A stretch of DNA of 21,316 nt, taken from an uncultured Bacilli bacterium (GTDB lineage: Bacteria; Bacillota_I; Bacilli_A; RF39; UBA660). Below are positions 14,082 through 21,316 of this stretch, one piece after another. Position 1 is the stretch's first letter; every line of letters starts with the position of its first letter. The translations under genes were made by a program, and so were the position numbers. A model generated the notes under the pieces. That model had not been told where the DNA came from. It saw only the letters and a list, made by a program, of their open reading frames with translations, and searched no databases. Location of the stretch: assembly GCA_944363995.1 (NCBI GenBank), contig CALVVV010000017.1, forward strand, positions 1 through 21,316, written 5' to 3'.

Positions 14082-15176
14082 ATATTTACTAATAAACTGT
14101 TCTTTAAATTCTTTAAAATTACCATTTTTAATAGCTTCTCTTATTTCTTCCATCTCTTTAATTAAAAATCTTATATTATGAATAGATAATAATCTTCCAC
14201 CCAACATTTCATCACAAGTAATTAAATGTCTTATATATGATTTAGTATAATTTTTACAAGTATAACAATCACAATTATTTTCAATCGGATTAAAATCTTC
14301 TTTATACTTCAAATTTTTTAAATTAATACGCCCATTTCTTGTAAAAGCATTTCCATGACGAGCTAATCTTGTTGGTAATACACAGTCAAACATATCGATA
14401 CCTCTTGCAACACCTTCTAATAGATCAATCGGTTCACCTACTCCCATTAAATAACGTGGTTTATCATTTGGCAAATATTTAATTGCATAATCGATCATTT
14501 TATACATAGTTTGTTTATCTTCACCAACACTCGTTCCGCCTATTGCATAACCATCAAAATCTATTTTAACTGTTTCTAAAGCACTATATTTTCTTAAATC
14601 TTCATATTCTCCACCCTGAATAATACCAAATAAAGCTTGATTAGAATTATTATGTACATCTTTTCCTCTTTTTGCCCATCTAATCGTTCTTTCCGTACTT
14701 TCTTTAGCATATTCATAACTAGCGGGATATGGAATACACTCATCAAAGCTCATTGCAATATCACTATCTAATTTATTTTGAATTTGAATAGATAATTCAG
14801 GTGTTAAAAATAACTTTTTACCATCTATATGACTTTTAAAAAAAACGCCTTCCTCAATTATATCTTTTTTCCTAGCCAAAGAAAAAACTTGAAATCCTCC
14901 ACTATCAGTTAATATAGGTCCATTATAATTCATAAATTTATGTAATCCTCCAGCTTTAGCAACAATATCTTCACCTGGTCTTAACCATAAATGATAAGTA
15001 TTGGCTAAAATAATTGCACTATTCATTTCATATAATTCTTCAGGTGTTAAAGTTTTTACATTAGCTAAAGTTCCAACTGGCATAAACATCGGTGTCTCAT
15101 AAACGCCATAATTAGTTTTTAATTTTCCTAATCTCGCACTTTGATCATTTTTTATTAATTCATATTTTAACTTCAT
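14067..15176 (-). CDS. tgt: Queuine/preQ1 tRNA-guanine transglycosylase
   Basis: Tgt exchanges guanine 34 of GUN-anticodon tRNAs for preQ1, the first tRNA step in queuosine synthesis. The 369-residue TIM barrel shows TDSGGFQ with Asp91 (substrate/base role), GIDMFDCVLPTRLARHGNAF with the nucleophile Asp264, and a zinc site of Cys302, Cys304, Cys307 and His333. The ATG at 15176, 7 nt after AGGTGG, is preferred to the TTG at 15182. No queA or preQ1 synthesis gene is in the window. A good sigma-A promoter overlaps that of the divergent unknown gene. Confidence 0.97.
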   Translation of the reverse strand: MKLKYELIKNDQSARLGKLKTNYGVYETPMFMPVGTLANVKTLTPEELYEMNSAIILANTYHLWLRPGEDIVAKAGGLHKFMNYNGPILTDSGGFQVFSLARKKDIIEEGVFFKSHIDGKKLFLTPELSIQIQNKLDSDIAMSFDECIPYPASYEYAKESTERTIRWAKRGKDVHNNSNQALFGIIQGGEYEDLRKYSALETVKIDFDGYAIGGTSVGEDKQTMYKMIDYAIKYLPNDKPRYLMGVGEPIDLLEGVARGIDMFDCVLPTRLARHGNAFTRNGRINLKNLKYKEDFNPIENNCDCYTCKNYTKSYIRHLITCDEMLGGRLLSIHNIRFLIKEMEEIREAIKNGNFKEFKEQFISKYKNGD

Positions 15177-15196
15177 TTTCAATCCACCTGCGTTTA

Positions 15197-15225
15197 ATTA
15201 TAGACTATTTATGCTGATTTGACAA
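15197..15225 (-). promoter_or_regulatory. Sigma-A promoter of tgt
   Basis: Minus strand -35 TTGTCA (15220-15225), 17-bp spacer, -10 TATAAT (15197-15202). The -35 shares five bases with the -35 of the divergent promoter. Confidence 0.8.
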
Positions 15226-15247
15226 GTCAATAAAAATATGTTATCAT
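15219..15247 (+). promoter_or_regulatory. Sigma-A promoter of the unknown gene at 15279
   Basis: Plus strand -35 TTGACA (15219-15224), 17-bp spacer, -10 TATCAT (15242-15247). It is back to back with the tgt promoter over the palindrome TTGACAAGTCAA (15219-15230). Confidence 0.7.
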
Positions 15248-15278
15248 ATCCACCGTATTTTTAAGGGGAGATTTTATT

Positions 15279-15836
15279 ATGATTAAAATAAAAGATAATA
15301 CAATAAACTTTGAAACCGTACTTACCAAAGAAGATTTAGGCAAATTAACTAAAGAGGAAATTGATTTTATTGATATAGAAAGTTCATATCATTCTAATTA
15401 TCTAAGAACAACATATGCAAGTTTTAGATTACATGATTTTTTGCATAAAAGAGCACGAGAATTAGCTTTTTTAGGATTCAAATATCAATCACAAAGCGAC
15501 ATTTTTAAAGAACTCTTAGCAGCAAAAATTATTTTTCAAGATGACGAAAAATTCATTAGAGCATTATTAGCTAAAAATATTACTTATTTACAATTATATT
15601 CATACTCTAAAATGATTTCTGGTACTAAAAAATTAATGACTTTATCTAAAAAAATAGATGATGAAAGCATTACAATTGCTAACAAAAAATTAAACAACTT
15701 ATGTGCTTATATCAAAATTTATTTTGGTTTTAAAGATTACAATTTGATATTAGCTAAAATTAACGAAATTGTTGTTTTTAAGAAAGATTTATATAAAAAA
15801 TTAGAAAATGAACATTTAAAACAAAAGAAACGTTAA
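15279..15836 (+). CDS. Protein of unknown function, 185 residues
   Basis: I do not recognise a family. The gene is real by its promoter, its strong ribosome binding site (AAGGGGAGA, 7 nt from the ATG) and its terminator. The protein appears mostly helical and soluble, without signal peptide or membrane helix. It has a Lys-rich C-terminus (ENEHLKQKKR) and a central stretch HDFLHKRARELAFLGFKYQS. There are no obvious catalytic motifs. It is one of only two plus-strand genes, transcribed away from tgt and convergent with murF. Confidence 0.75.
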   Translation: MIKIKDNTINFETVLTKEDLGKLTKEEIDFIDIESSYHSNYLRTTYASFRLHDFLHKRARELAFLGFKYQSQSDIFKELLAAKIIFQDDEKFIRALLAKNITYLQLYSYSKMISGTKKLMTLSKKIDDESITIANKKLNNLCAYIKIYFGFKDYNLILAKINEIVVFKKDLYKKLENEHLKQKKR

Positions 15837-15851
15837 CATAATGTTTCTTTT
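15823..15851. terminator. Bidirectional terminator between the unknown gene and murF
   Basis: Arms AAAAGAAAC (15823-15831) and GTTTCTTTT (15843-15851) form a 9-bp stem with an 11-nt loop. Both stop codons (TAA at 15834-15836 plus; TAA at 15833-15835 minus) lie in the loop, as at 14053-14081. Confidence 0.75.
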
Positions 15852-17071
15852 ATTTTATCTAACTCCATCGCTCTACTACCCTTAATATAAATAATATTAT
15901 CATTTTTTATATGTTTTTTTAAATAAATTATTAACTGTTCAACATCATTGAATCTAGTACCTTTAATTACTTTAACAAATTTACCTATTAATAATACTTC
16001 TTTATTTTTTATTTTTTTCAAAAATTGATTCACTTTTTTATGATATTTTTTACTATATTTACCTAATTCCAACATATCACCAATGACTATAAATTTAAAT
16101 TCCTTTTTAATTTTTAATAAGTTCAACCCGCCAATTAATGATTCAAAACTACTATTATAACTATCATCTATTATTGTATATTTATTTTTTATGATATTTA
16201 ATCTACCATTAATTCCTTGATATTCAAATATTGCTTCACTTATTAAATCTAACTCAATATTAAATAATATTCCAATTTTTATAGCAATTAAAACATCAAT
16301 TAATAAATGTTTAAAAGAATTAAATATAAAATGGGTATTTTCTATATCAAATTCAATTTTATCCTTGATTTGTAAATTTTTTAGATTTTTTTTATCAACT
16401 TTAATTAAATTTTGATATTTTGTTTTTTTTAAATACTTATCTTCATTATTAATAATTAGCCACCCATCATTCATTCCTTCTAATATTTCTAATTTTGCCT
16501 TATAAATGTTTTTTTTGCTACCTAAATTACCAATATGAGCACTACCTATATTAGTTATAACCGCATAATTAGGATTACAAATTTTTGATAAATAAGATAT
16601 TTCGTTTTTATGATTCATCCCTAGTTCTGTTACAATAACATCATAATTTTCATCTAAATTTAATAATGTTTTGGGAACACCAATATGATTATTATTATTT
16701 TCCATTGATTTTAAAACTTTATATTTTTTACTTAATACTAATGATATTAATTCTTTAGTAGTCGTTTTACCAACACTTCCAGTTATTGCAATTAAAGGAA
16801 TATTATATTTTTGTCTTATGAAATGAGCAATTTTGCCAAGAGCTTCAACACTTGACTTAACTTTTATGTTAGGAATATCTTCAAGTTCTATTTCACTTAT
16901 AATAGCAACTGCTCCATTATTGATAGCATCTTCTATATAATTATGACCTTTATTTATTGCTATAAATAAATCTCCTTTTTTAATTTCTTTAGAATCAATT
17001 TTTATCTTATTTATCATAACATCTTGATAAATTATCCCATTTATATGTTCATTTAACTGACTTAAATACAT
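15833..17071 (-). CDS. murF: UDP-N-acetylmuramoyl-tripeptide--D-alanyl-D-alanine ligase
   Basis: MurF adds D-Ala-D-Ala to the UDP-MurNAc tripeptide, the last cytoplasmic step of the peptidoglycan precursor. The N-terminal substrate domain has INKIKIDSKEIKKGDLFIAI. The ATPase domain has the P-loop ITGSVGKTTTKEL (96-108), NNNNHIGVPKTLL and TELGMNHKNEISYL. The C-terminal domain has IDDSYNSSFES and VIGDMLELGKYS. At 412 residues it is shorter than usual (about 450) but complete in motifs. Start fixed by TAGGTGAT. Unlike in typical dcw clusters it is separated from mraY by three accessory genes. Confidence 0.95.
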   Translation of the reverse strand: MYLSQLNEHINGIIYQDVMINKIKIDSKEIKKGDLFIAINKGHNYIEDAINNGAVAIISEIELEDIPNIKVKSSVEALGKIAHFIRQKYNIPLIAITGSVGKTTTKELISLVLSKKYKVLKSMENNNNHIGVPKTLLNLDENYDVIVTELGMNHKNEISYLSKICNPNYAVITNIGSAHIGNLGSKKNIYKAKLEILEGMNDGWLIINNEDKYLKKTKYQNLIKVDKKNLKNLQIKDKIEFDIENTHFIFNSFKHLLIDVLIAIKIGILFNIELDLISEAIFEYQGINGRLNIIKNKYTIIDDSYNSSFESLIGGLNLLKIKKEFKFIVIGDMLELGKYSKKYHKKVNQFLKKIKNKEVLLIGKFVKVIKGTRFNDVEQLIIYLKKHIKNDNIIYIKGSRAMELDKIKETLC

Positions 17072-17091
17072 ATGTTTATCACCTAATAAAT

Positions 17092-17120
17092 TATATACAT
17101 CATTATAACAACTATGTCAA
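17092..17120 (-). promoter_or_regulatory. Proximal sigma-A promoter of murF
   Basis: Minus strand -35 TTGACA (17115-17120), 17-bp spacer, -10 TATATA (17092-17097). Confidence 0.65.
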
Positions 17121-17174
17121 AATCTAAATAATCATCTATATTAAATTGTTAGTATAGATAATCAAATTTAGAAT

Positions 17175-17203
17175 ATATTATTAAAAGCGAAAAAATTTGT
17201 CAA
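17175..17203 (-). promoter_or_regulatory. Possible distal promoter of murF
   Basis: Minus strand -35 TTGACA (17198-17203), 17-bp spacer, -10 TAATAT (17175-17180). It starts right after the terminator of the upstream gene. The rest of 17072-17292 holds no gene that I can see. Confidence 0.45.
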
Positions 17204-17240
17204 TAAAAAACATTCAGAATAAATATTATATCTAAATGTT
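17204..17240 (-). terminator. Terminator of the HExxH metallopeptidase gene
   Basis: On the minus strand AACATTTAGA (17240-17231) pairs with TCTGAATGTT (17218-17209) over 10 bp with one G-T pair and a 12-nt loop, followed by TTTT. Confidence 0.65.
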
Positions 17241-17292
17241 GTTTTAATTTAATAACTTTTATATTAATTTTTATTATTTATAATTTTCATAG

Positions 17293-18150
17293 CTATTTTA
17301 AGTTACAATTTTCATTAAATCTATCACTTATTTTAATTAATTTGATTGCTAATTTATTTATTTTTCTTTCGATTAAAAATCCTTTTTTATTTTGAATTTC
17401 TTTTAATTCAAATAAGGTATTAACTAATTCTTGATAACCTTTTTCACCATATATACCATCAAACCAATATTCAATGTCGTCAACATTACCATTGATTCTT
17501 AAATTTTCTAAAGTTAATAAAAATGTTTTATTATCTAATAATTTTTGGCAATAATATTTTAAACTAAAATATGCTGGTGAAACATAATTATTATTTATAC
17601 TATTTTTAACAGCATATATAGTATTCTTTATTATTTCATTATCACTTTTCATATTTGCTATTATATTTATTATAGTTTCGGTCTGTTTAGAATTAATTAT
17701 TTCTTCTAAGACAAAACTTTTATTTTTATCTATTGTTTTAAAATCATTTAAACTATATTTTATTTTAGTCAAACCTGTTCTTATATAAAAACAATCTTCT
17801 TTTACTATTATTTCATTTTGATAGGAATTAATAGCATGATTTAATTCATGAATTAAGTTATCTAATAATTGTAAAAATGGGATATTATTATATCTATTTA
17901 AGTATATTGCTTTTTTAGTTTTAATTATATCTTCTTTATAAGGATAACTTACATATAAAGCTTGGATTTTTGGATTTTCTTTACCAGTTATAATAATAGG
18001 TATATTGTTTAAACAATTAATTATAAAATTTTCTTTATTATATTTAATAACAAATGCTGGTAATATAACATATAATAAATGTTTAATATTATCCGGATAA
18101 TTAAATTTTAAACCAATTTCGTCAATAATAGGTATATATTTTTCTATCAT
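17293..18150 (-). CDS. Putative HExxH zinc metallopeptidase, unknown family
   Basis: The 285-residue protein carries LIHELNHAINSY with H101-E102-x-x-H105, the zinc-binding motif of zincins. About 44 residues later FVLEEIINSKQTE (E149/E150) looks like the segment that gives the third, glutamate ligand in gluzincin-type enzymes. The rest is mostly helical, with a basic C-terminus. There is no signal peptide and no convincing membrane helix, so it is likely cytoplasmic, although the segment around 24-36 is hydrophobic. I do not recognise a named family. Start fixed by TAGGTGAAAAT. Promoter and terminator suggest a single-gene unit, wedged between the VTC operon and murF. Confidence 0.65.
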   Translation of the reverse strand: MIEKYIPIIDEIGLKFNYPDNIKHLLYVILPAFVIKYNKENFIINCLNNIPIIITGKENPKIQALYVSYPYKEDIIKTKKAIYLNRYNNIPFLQLLDNLIHELNHAINSYQNEIIVKEDCFYIRTGLTKIKYSLNDFKTIDKNKSFVLEEIINSKQTETIINIIANMKSDNEIIKNTIYAVKNSINNNYVSPAYFSLKYYCQKLLDNKTFLLTLENLRINGNVDDIEYWFDGIYGEKGYQELVNTLFELKEIQNKKGFLIERKINKLAIKLIKISDRFNENCNLK

Positions 18151-18166
18151 ATTTTCACCTATTATT

Positions 18167-18195
18167 ATTTTATAATATTTTTAAAATTTATTCAA
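18167..18195 (-). promoter_or_regulatory. Possible promoter of the HExxH gene
   Basis: Minus strand -35 TTGAAT (18190-18195), 17-bp spacer, -10 TAAAAT (18167-18172). Moderate match in very AT-rich DNA. Confidence 0.4.
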
Positions 18196-18199
18196 ATAA

Positions 18200-18820
18200 T
18201 TATCTTCTAAATTGATTATTTGACATTATTTTATTTCCTACATTTGCCGTAATTGAAGAAATTGTAAATGTTTTATATTTATCGTTATTTACTTCGATTG
18301 TATAGGTTGTATTTTTTACTAACTCAGGTGATGAAATTATTAATGATGAATATTTTTTATTACTATTATAAGAAATCATTTCATCATTATTTAATATTTT
18401 TACTTCACCAGTTATGGTATTATCAAAGTATATTAAAACATTATATTGTTTTGAATTATTACTGATTGAGGTAGTCATTTCGCTAGACCCCCCAGCAATT
18501 AATGTTCCGCCAGCCATAACGAATTCACCATCATAATCTAGTGCGGAATCAGCGCCACTAGTTGGACCATAAACAATAATATTTCCGCTATAAATATAAG
18601 CATTACCATTTACATCTATACCATCACCACTAGCATCAATATTAATATTACCACCATTGATTGTTAAAATGTTATCTGTATTAATGTTAAAATTATTTGC
18701 TCCTGGTCGATTAAAACTTGAAGAATCATTACCCCCAGCAACATTAATACCACATATAATTGCACATAATGATTCGATTATAATATTTATAATTTGTGTA
18801 TTAGTTAATAGTTCCATCAT
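18200..18820 (-). CDS. Truncated Cthe_2159-type carbohydrate-binding beta-helix protein
   Basis: From about residue 25 this 206-residue product matches the C-terminal part of the carbohydrate-binding family typified by Cthe_2159: GINVAGGND, ILTINGGNINIDASGDGIDVNG, SALDYDGEFVMAGGTLIAGGSS, then KKYSSLIISSPELVKNTTYTI. Family members are normally secreted and two to three times longer; here the signal peptide and the first beta-helix turns are missing. Residues 1-24 (with CAIICG just before GINVAGGND) do not look like a signal peptide or a normal repeat turn, so the gene is probably a decayed remnant. It keeps a good ribosome binding site (AGAGGTGAT) and its ATG overlaps the VTC stop (ATGA), so it may still be translated. 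VTC, DUF4956 and such binding proteins often share operons. Confidence 0.7.
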   Translation of the reverse strand: MMELLTNTQIINIIIESLCAIICGINVAGGNDSSSFNRPGANNFNINTDNILTINGGNINIDASGDGIDVNGNAYIYSGNIIVYGPTSGADSALDYDGEFVMAGGTLIAGGSSEMTTSISNNSKQYNVLIYFDNTITGEVKILNNDEMISYNSNKKYSSLIISSPELVKNTTYTIEVNNDKYKTFTISSITANVGNKIMSNNQFRR

Positions 18821-19491
18821 AATATCACCTCTTCTAATTTTTCTTTTTGATAAATACTGCCATATTTTGAAAATGATGTTGGATATATTTTTAACTGTGA
18901 CATAATTTTAGTAAACCATAGTGGCATACTATTTAAACTTTTAATTTCCATAATAACTTTATCATCATTAAAATATTTTGTTCCATAATCACCAAATTCT
19001 AAATTTAAATCTTTTCTTCTACTTCTTAAATTGAAATCAAAAGTGATACGAAATTGATTATTTTCTTTTAAAATATAACTATTTCTATCGTAAGCAATAA
19101 ATATTGCTGGTTTTAGATTATAGTATTTAAATAAATAATTAATCTCTTTCATTATTTGGGTATTTTCGTAATTTTTTTTATTATAATCACCAAGTTTTAT
19201 TTTAATCCTTCTTTTATTACTAAATTTTTTATATTTATTTTTTATTTCTAAATAAACAAAATCATCTAAAGTTGGAACATTATAACTTCTTAATCTTACT
19301 TTTTCTTTAAATATTGGCTTTTCAATTGATTTAATTATTAAATCATTCCTTGTTGTATCAAAATATATATTACAGATAGTACTACTAAAATATTGATCTT
19401 TTTCTATATAATTAGTTATTTCTTTTAATAATTTTTTATAAGTTAAATTATCTAATATGTATTTACTTTCTACCCTATTTATTATATCCAT
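18817..19491 (-). CDS. VTC domain polyphosphate polymerase
   Basis: The 224-residue protein is a stand-alone VTC domain, the tunnel-fold superfamily that in yeast Vtc4 makes polyphosphate from ATP. Conserved charged residues line up: VESKY (K10), KVRLRSY (R66, R68), YLEIKNKYKKFSNKRR (E82, K84, R94-R95), AYDRNSY (R136), RITFD (R148), MEIKSL (E182, K184) and SFSKYGSIY (K209). Polymerase activity is inferred from yeast; in bacteria such proteins pair with DUF4956 membrane proteins and secreted binding or CotH proteins. DUF4956 is not next to it here. Start fixed by CGGAGGTGG. Upstream is a TATAAT near 19512 without a good -35. Confidence 0.88.
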   Translation of the reverse strand: MDIINRVESKYILDNLTYKKLLKEITNYIEKDQYFSSTICNIYFDTTRNDLIIKSIEKPIFKEKVRLRSYNVPTLDDFVYLEIKNKYKKFSNKRRIKIKLGDYNKKNYENTQIMKEINYLFKYYNLKPAIFIAYDRNSYILKENNQFRITFDFNLRSRRKDLNLEFGDYGTKYFNDDKVIMEIKSLNSMPLWFTKIMSQLKIYPTSFSKYGSIYQKEKLEEVIL

Positions 19492-19564
19492 TATCCACCT
19501 CCGAATAAAATTATATGCAAAAAAAAAGAAAATAAAGTGATATATTTGTGAATATTAGAAGAAA

Positions 19565-20551
19565 TTATATTATAACACCAAAGGTTAAAGCGAGTAATGA
19601 GGCAATTAATCCAATTATCCAAAATAGTTTTACAATATCATGTTCATCCCAACCTTTTTTTTCGAAAGAATGATGAATTGGTGTCATTAAAAATAATCTT
19701 TTTTTAGTAAATTTATAATACGTTCGTTGTATTATACAACTTAATGTTTCAATAACAAAAACTATTCCTATTAAAACTAATAATAATTCGTGTCTTGTAA
19801 TAATCGCAATACTTCCTAACGTTGCACCTAATGCTAAAGAACCGGTATCCCCCATAAATATCTTAGCGGGATTACTATTGAATACTAAAAATCCTAAAAC
19901 ACTTCCAACTAAAGCAAAACAAAATAAAGCAATACTTTCATATCCTTCTAACCAACCAGTATCATAAGCAATAATACCAAATGTTAGAAAAGCAATTATT
20001 GATAAACCTCCTGCTAGACCATCTAACCCATCAGTTAAATTAACGGCATTACTAGATGCTACTAAAATAAATAAAATAAATAATCCGTATAACCAACCAA
20101 TATCTAATCTTAAGTTAATTGTATGAATCCAAAGTAATGGTTCGTTACCAGCTTGCATAAATAAATAGAAAAATATAACTGCCACAAATAATTGCATGAC
20201 AAATTTCGCACTTTCACTTAAACCATTATTATTGTTTTTTATAATTATTAAATAATCATCAATAAAACCAATTAAACTATAACTTAAAAAAGTAAATAAT
20301 ACTATAATCAAACTATAATTTAATTCGATGATATTTAGTAATAGTAAAAATAAAATTATTAATATTGTTGGTATTATAAATATTATTCCCCCCATTGTCG
20401 GTGTACCACTTTTTTTCTTATGTGTTTCTTCTAAATATCTATTTAATATTTGATCTAATTTTTTCTTTTTTAAAAATGGAATAATCAAGAATCCTAAGAT
20501 AATTGATAAAATAAAACTTAACATTACTACAAAAGCCACTTTTGTTAACAT
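19565..20551 (-). CDS. mraY: Phospho-N-acetylmuramoyl-pentapeptide transferase
   Basis: MraY moves phospho-MurNAc-pentapeptide from UDP onto undecaprenyl phosphate to make lipid I at the membrane. The 328-residue protein has about ten transmembrane helices and every family signature: HKKKSGTPTMGG (44-55), FIDDYLI with Asp98-Asp99, NAVNLTDGLDGLAGG (168-182), FNSNPAKIFMGDTGS with Asp235, and the HHSFEKKGW motif with His293-His294. Its ATG overlaps the stop of the penicillin-binding protein gene (TAATG) and has GGGAGGAG as ribosome binding site, so the two are co-transcribed, as in dcw clusters. No clear terminator separates it from the VTC gene (73 bp). Confidence 0.97.
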   Translation of the reverse strand: MLTKVAFVVMLSFILSIILGFLIIPFLKKKKLDQILNRYLEETHKKKSGTPTMGGIIFIIPTILIILFLLLLNIIELNYSLIIVLFTFLSYSLIGFIDDYLIIIKNNNNGLSESAKFVMQLFVAVIFFYLFMQAGNEPLLWIHTINLRLDIGWLYGLFILFILVASSNAVNLTDGLDGLAGGLSIIAFLTFGIIAYDTGWLEGYESIALFCFALVGSVLGFLVFNSNPAKIFMGDTGSLALGATLGSIAIITRHELLLVLIGIVFVIETLSCIIQRTYYKFTKKRLFLMTPIHHSFEKKGWDEHDIVKLFWIIGLIASLLALTFGVII

Positions 20552-21231
20552 TATTCTCCTCCCAACATTAATCTTATTACTTCTCCCTCTTGAATGTAGC
20601 TATTAGCATTAGGTGATTGATAAATTACTTTATTTCCACTTCCACTAAATTCAACTTTAAATGGTTTTAAATTAAATACTGCTTCTTTGGTTTCCATTCC
20701 AATTACATTTGGAACTGTATAATATTTTTTATCACCATAATTGTATTCTTTAAGCATTCCATCATATCGTTGTTCAATGTTTAAAGCAGAAATCGCTGAA
20801 TTTAAAACATTTTTAGCAATCGGTGCGGCAATAGTACCACCATATTGTGTGACACCTTTGGCATTATCAATTGCAATGTATACTACTACTTCTGGATCAT
20901 CTGCTGGTAAGAATCCCATAAAAGAAGTTATATAATTTCCTACCAAATATTTACCATCTTCAACTTTCTGTGCTGTTCCTGTTTTTCCACCTACTCGATA
21001 ATTGGCAATATAAGCATTTCTTCCTGTTCCATTAGCTACAACACTTTCTAAAGCATATCTAACTTTAGAACTAGTATTTTCGCTTATTACTTTTCTAACA
21101 ATATTAGGTTCATTGTTAACAATAACACTATTTGTTTCTGGTTCATTTAAACTTTTAACAATATAAGGAGTAAATAAATTGCCACCATTAATTGCTGCTG
21201 AAACTGCTGTTATTTGTTGTGAGGTACTCCT
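20551..21231 (-). CDS. Penicillin-binding protein (FtsI/PBP2X/SpoVD type), C-terminal part with a PASTA domain
   Basis: The in-frame region visible here encodes the end of a class B transpeptidase: SQQITAVSAAINGG, TPYIVKSL, YRVGGKTGTAQ with the third active-site motif KTG, YITSFMGFLPADDPEVVVYIAID, YGGTIAAPIAKNVL, and then one PASTA domain (YYTVPNVIGMETKEAVFNL to the end). The protein would synthesise septal or spore peptidoglycan at the membrane. The frame runs on upstream of the internal TTG at 20946, so that is not the true start. It is closed by a TAG at 21232-21234, where the family should continue (expected S-F-G-x-G-V); another frame reads SFRGV there. The rest of the gene is beyond the window or disrupted. 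Confidence 0.88.
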   Translation of the reverse strand, partial: RSTSQQITAVSAAINGGNLFTPYIVKSLNEPETNSVIVNNEPNIVRKVISENTSSKVRYALESVVANGTGRNAYIANYRVGGKTGTAQKVEDGKYLVGNYITSFMGFLPADDPEVVVYIAIDNAKGVTQYGGTIAAPIAKNVLNSAISALNIEQRYDGMLKEYNYGDKKYYTVPNVIGMETKEAVFNLKPFKVEFSGSGNKVIYQSPNANSYIQEGEVIRLMLGGE

Positions 21232-21316
21232 CTAAATGATACTTTTTGCCTAAATTATTACTGGATGCTTTTAATATTGTTCCAGTTTTAAAAATAATAT
21301 CTAATTTTATTTTTTT
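21232..21316 (-). other. Frame-disrupted edge of the penicillin-binding protein gene
   Basis: None of the three minus-strand frames continues the transpeptidase cleanly through this 85-bp end. One frame gives SFRGVP immediately before SQQITAV, which implies at least one indel near 21220-21230, and each frame meets stops or unlike sequence further out. Contig-end error is the simplest explanation. Confidence 0.5.

Noticed and set aside
15197..15230. tgt promoter using the upstream TTGACT with TATAAT
   Set aside because: Spacing would be 22 bp; the TTGTCA hexamer at 17 bp is better.
17134..17159. Inverted repeat ATCTATA/TATAGAT in the murF upstream region
   Set aside because: Only 7 AT-rich base pairs with a 12-nt loop; expected by chance at this base composition.

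Overview
The window is very AT-rich (roughly a quarter G+C by eye) and uses the standard code: TGA closes genes and TGG encodes Trp. Almost every gene lies on the minus strand. Strong GGAGG or AGGTGAT ribosome binding sites, sigma-A promoters, spoVG, yabG-veg, greA with a U32 pair, tgt, mraY, murF and a PASTA-type penicillin-binding protein point to an uncultured low-G+C Bacillota. It is probably a gut lineage near Erysipelotrichia or RF39-type Bacilli, with at least part of a sporulation programme. The taxonomy is inference.

Layout, left to right. (1) 81-3931 is housekeeping: tig, then greA and a U32 pair resembling TrhP1/TrhP2 (B. subtilis yrrN-yrrO-greA order without udk). (2) 4189-5380 holds a three-domain Ig-like protein with no signal peptide, and spoVG. 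(3) 5481-9571 is accessory: an AAA/DUF4143 ATPase behind a consensus promoter flanked by a palindrome; then, in transcription order from the right, a previously untracked 53-residue gene, a MerR regulator, a soluble VirD4/TraG-like ATPase and a frameshifted M19 dipeptidase. The promoter of the small gene has the 19-bp spacer and internal dyad typical of MerR-controlled promoters. (4) 9572-11191 holds a Nudix hydrolase, veg and the spore protease gene yabG. (5) 11364-12956 encodes a prepilin-like protein whose last 41 codons are unusually G+C-rich and pyrimidine-ending, like the variable region of a diversity-generating retroelement target. (6) 12998-15836 holds DUF421, a YrzE-like membrane protein, tgt and an unknown gene, with two convergent pairs closed by bidirectional terminators. 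(7) 15833-21316 is a cell-wall block (murF, mraY, PBP) interrupted by a VTC polyphosphate polymerase, a truncated Cthe_2159-type binding protein and an HExxH metallopeptidase.

Best leads: the pilin-lectin variable region, and the small-gene/MerR/VirD4-like/dipeptidase cassette with its MerR-type promoter. No tRNA, rRNA, CRISPR array, transposase or reverse transcriptase was seen.
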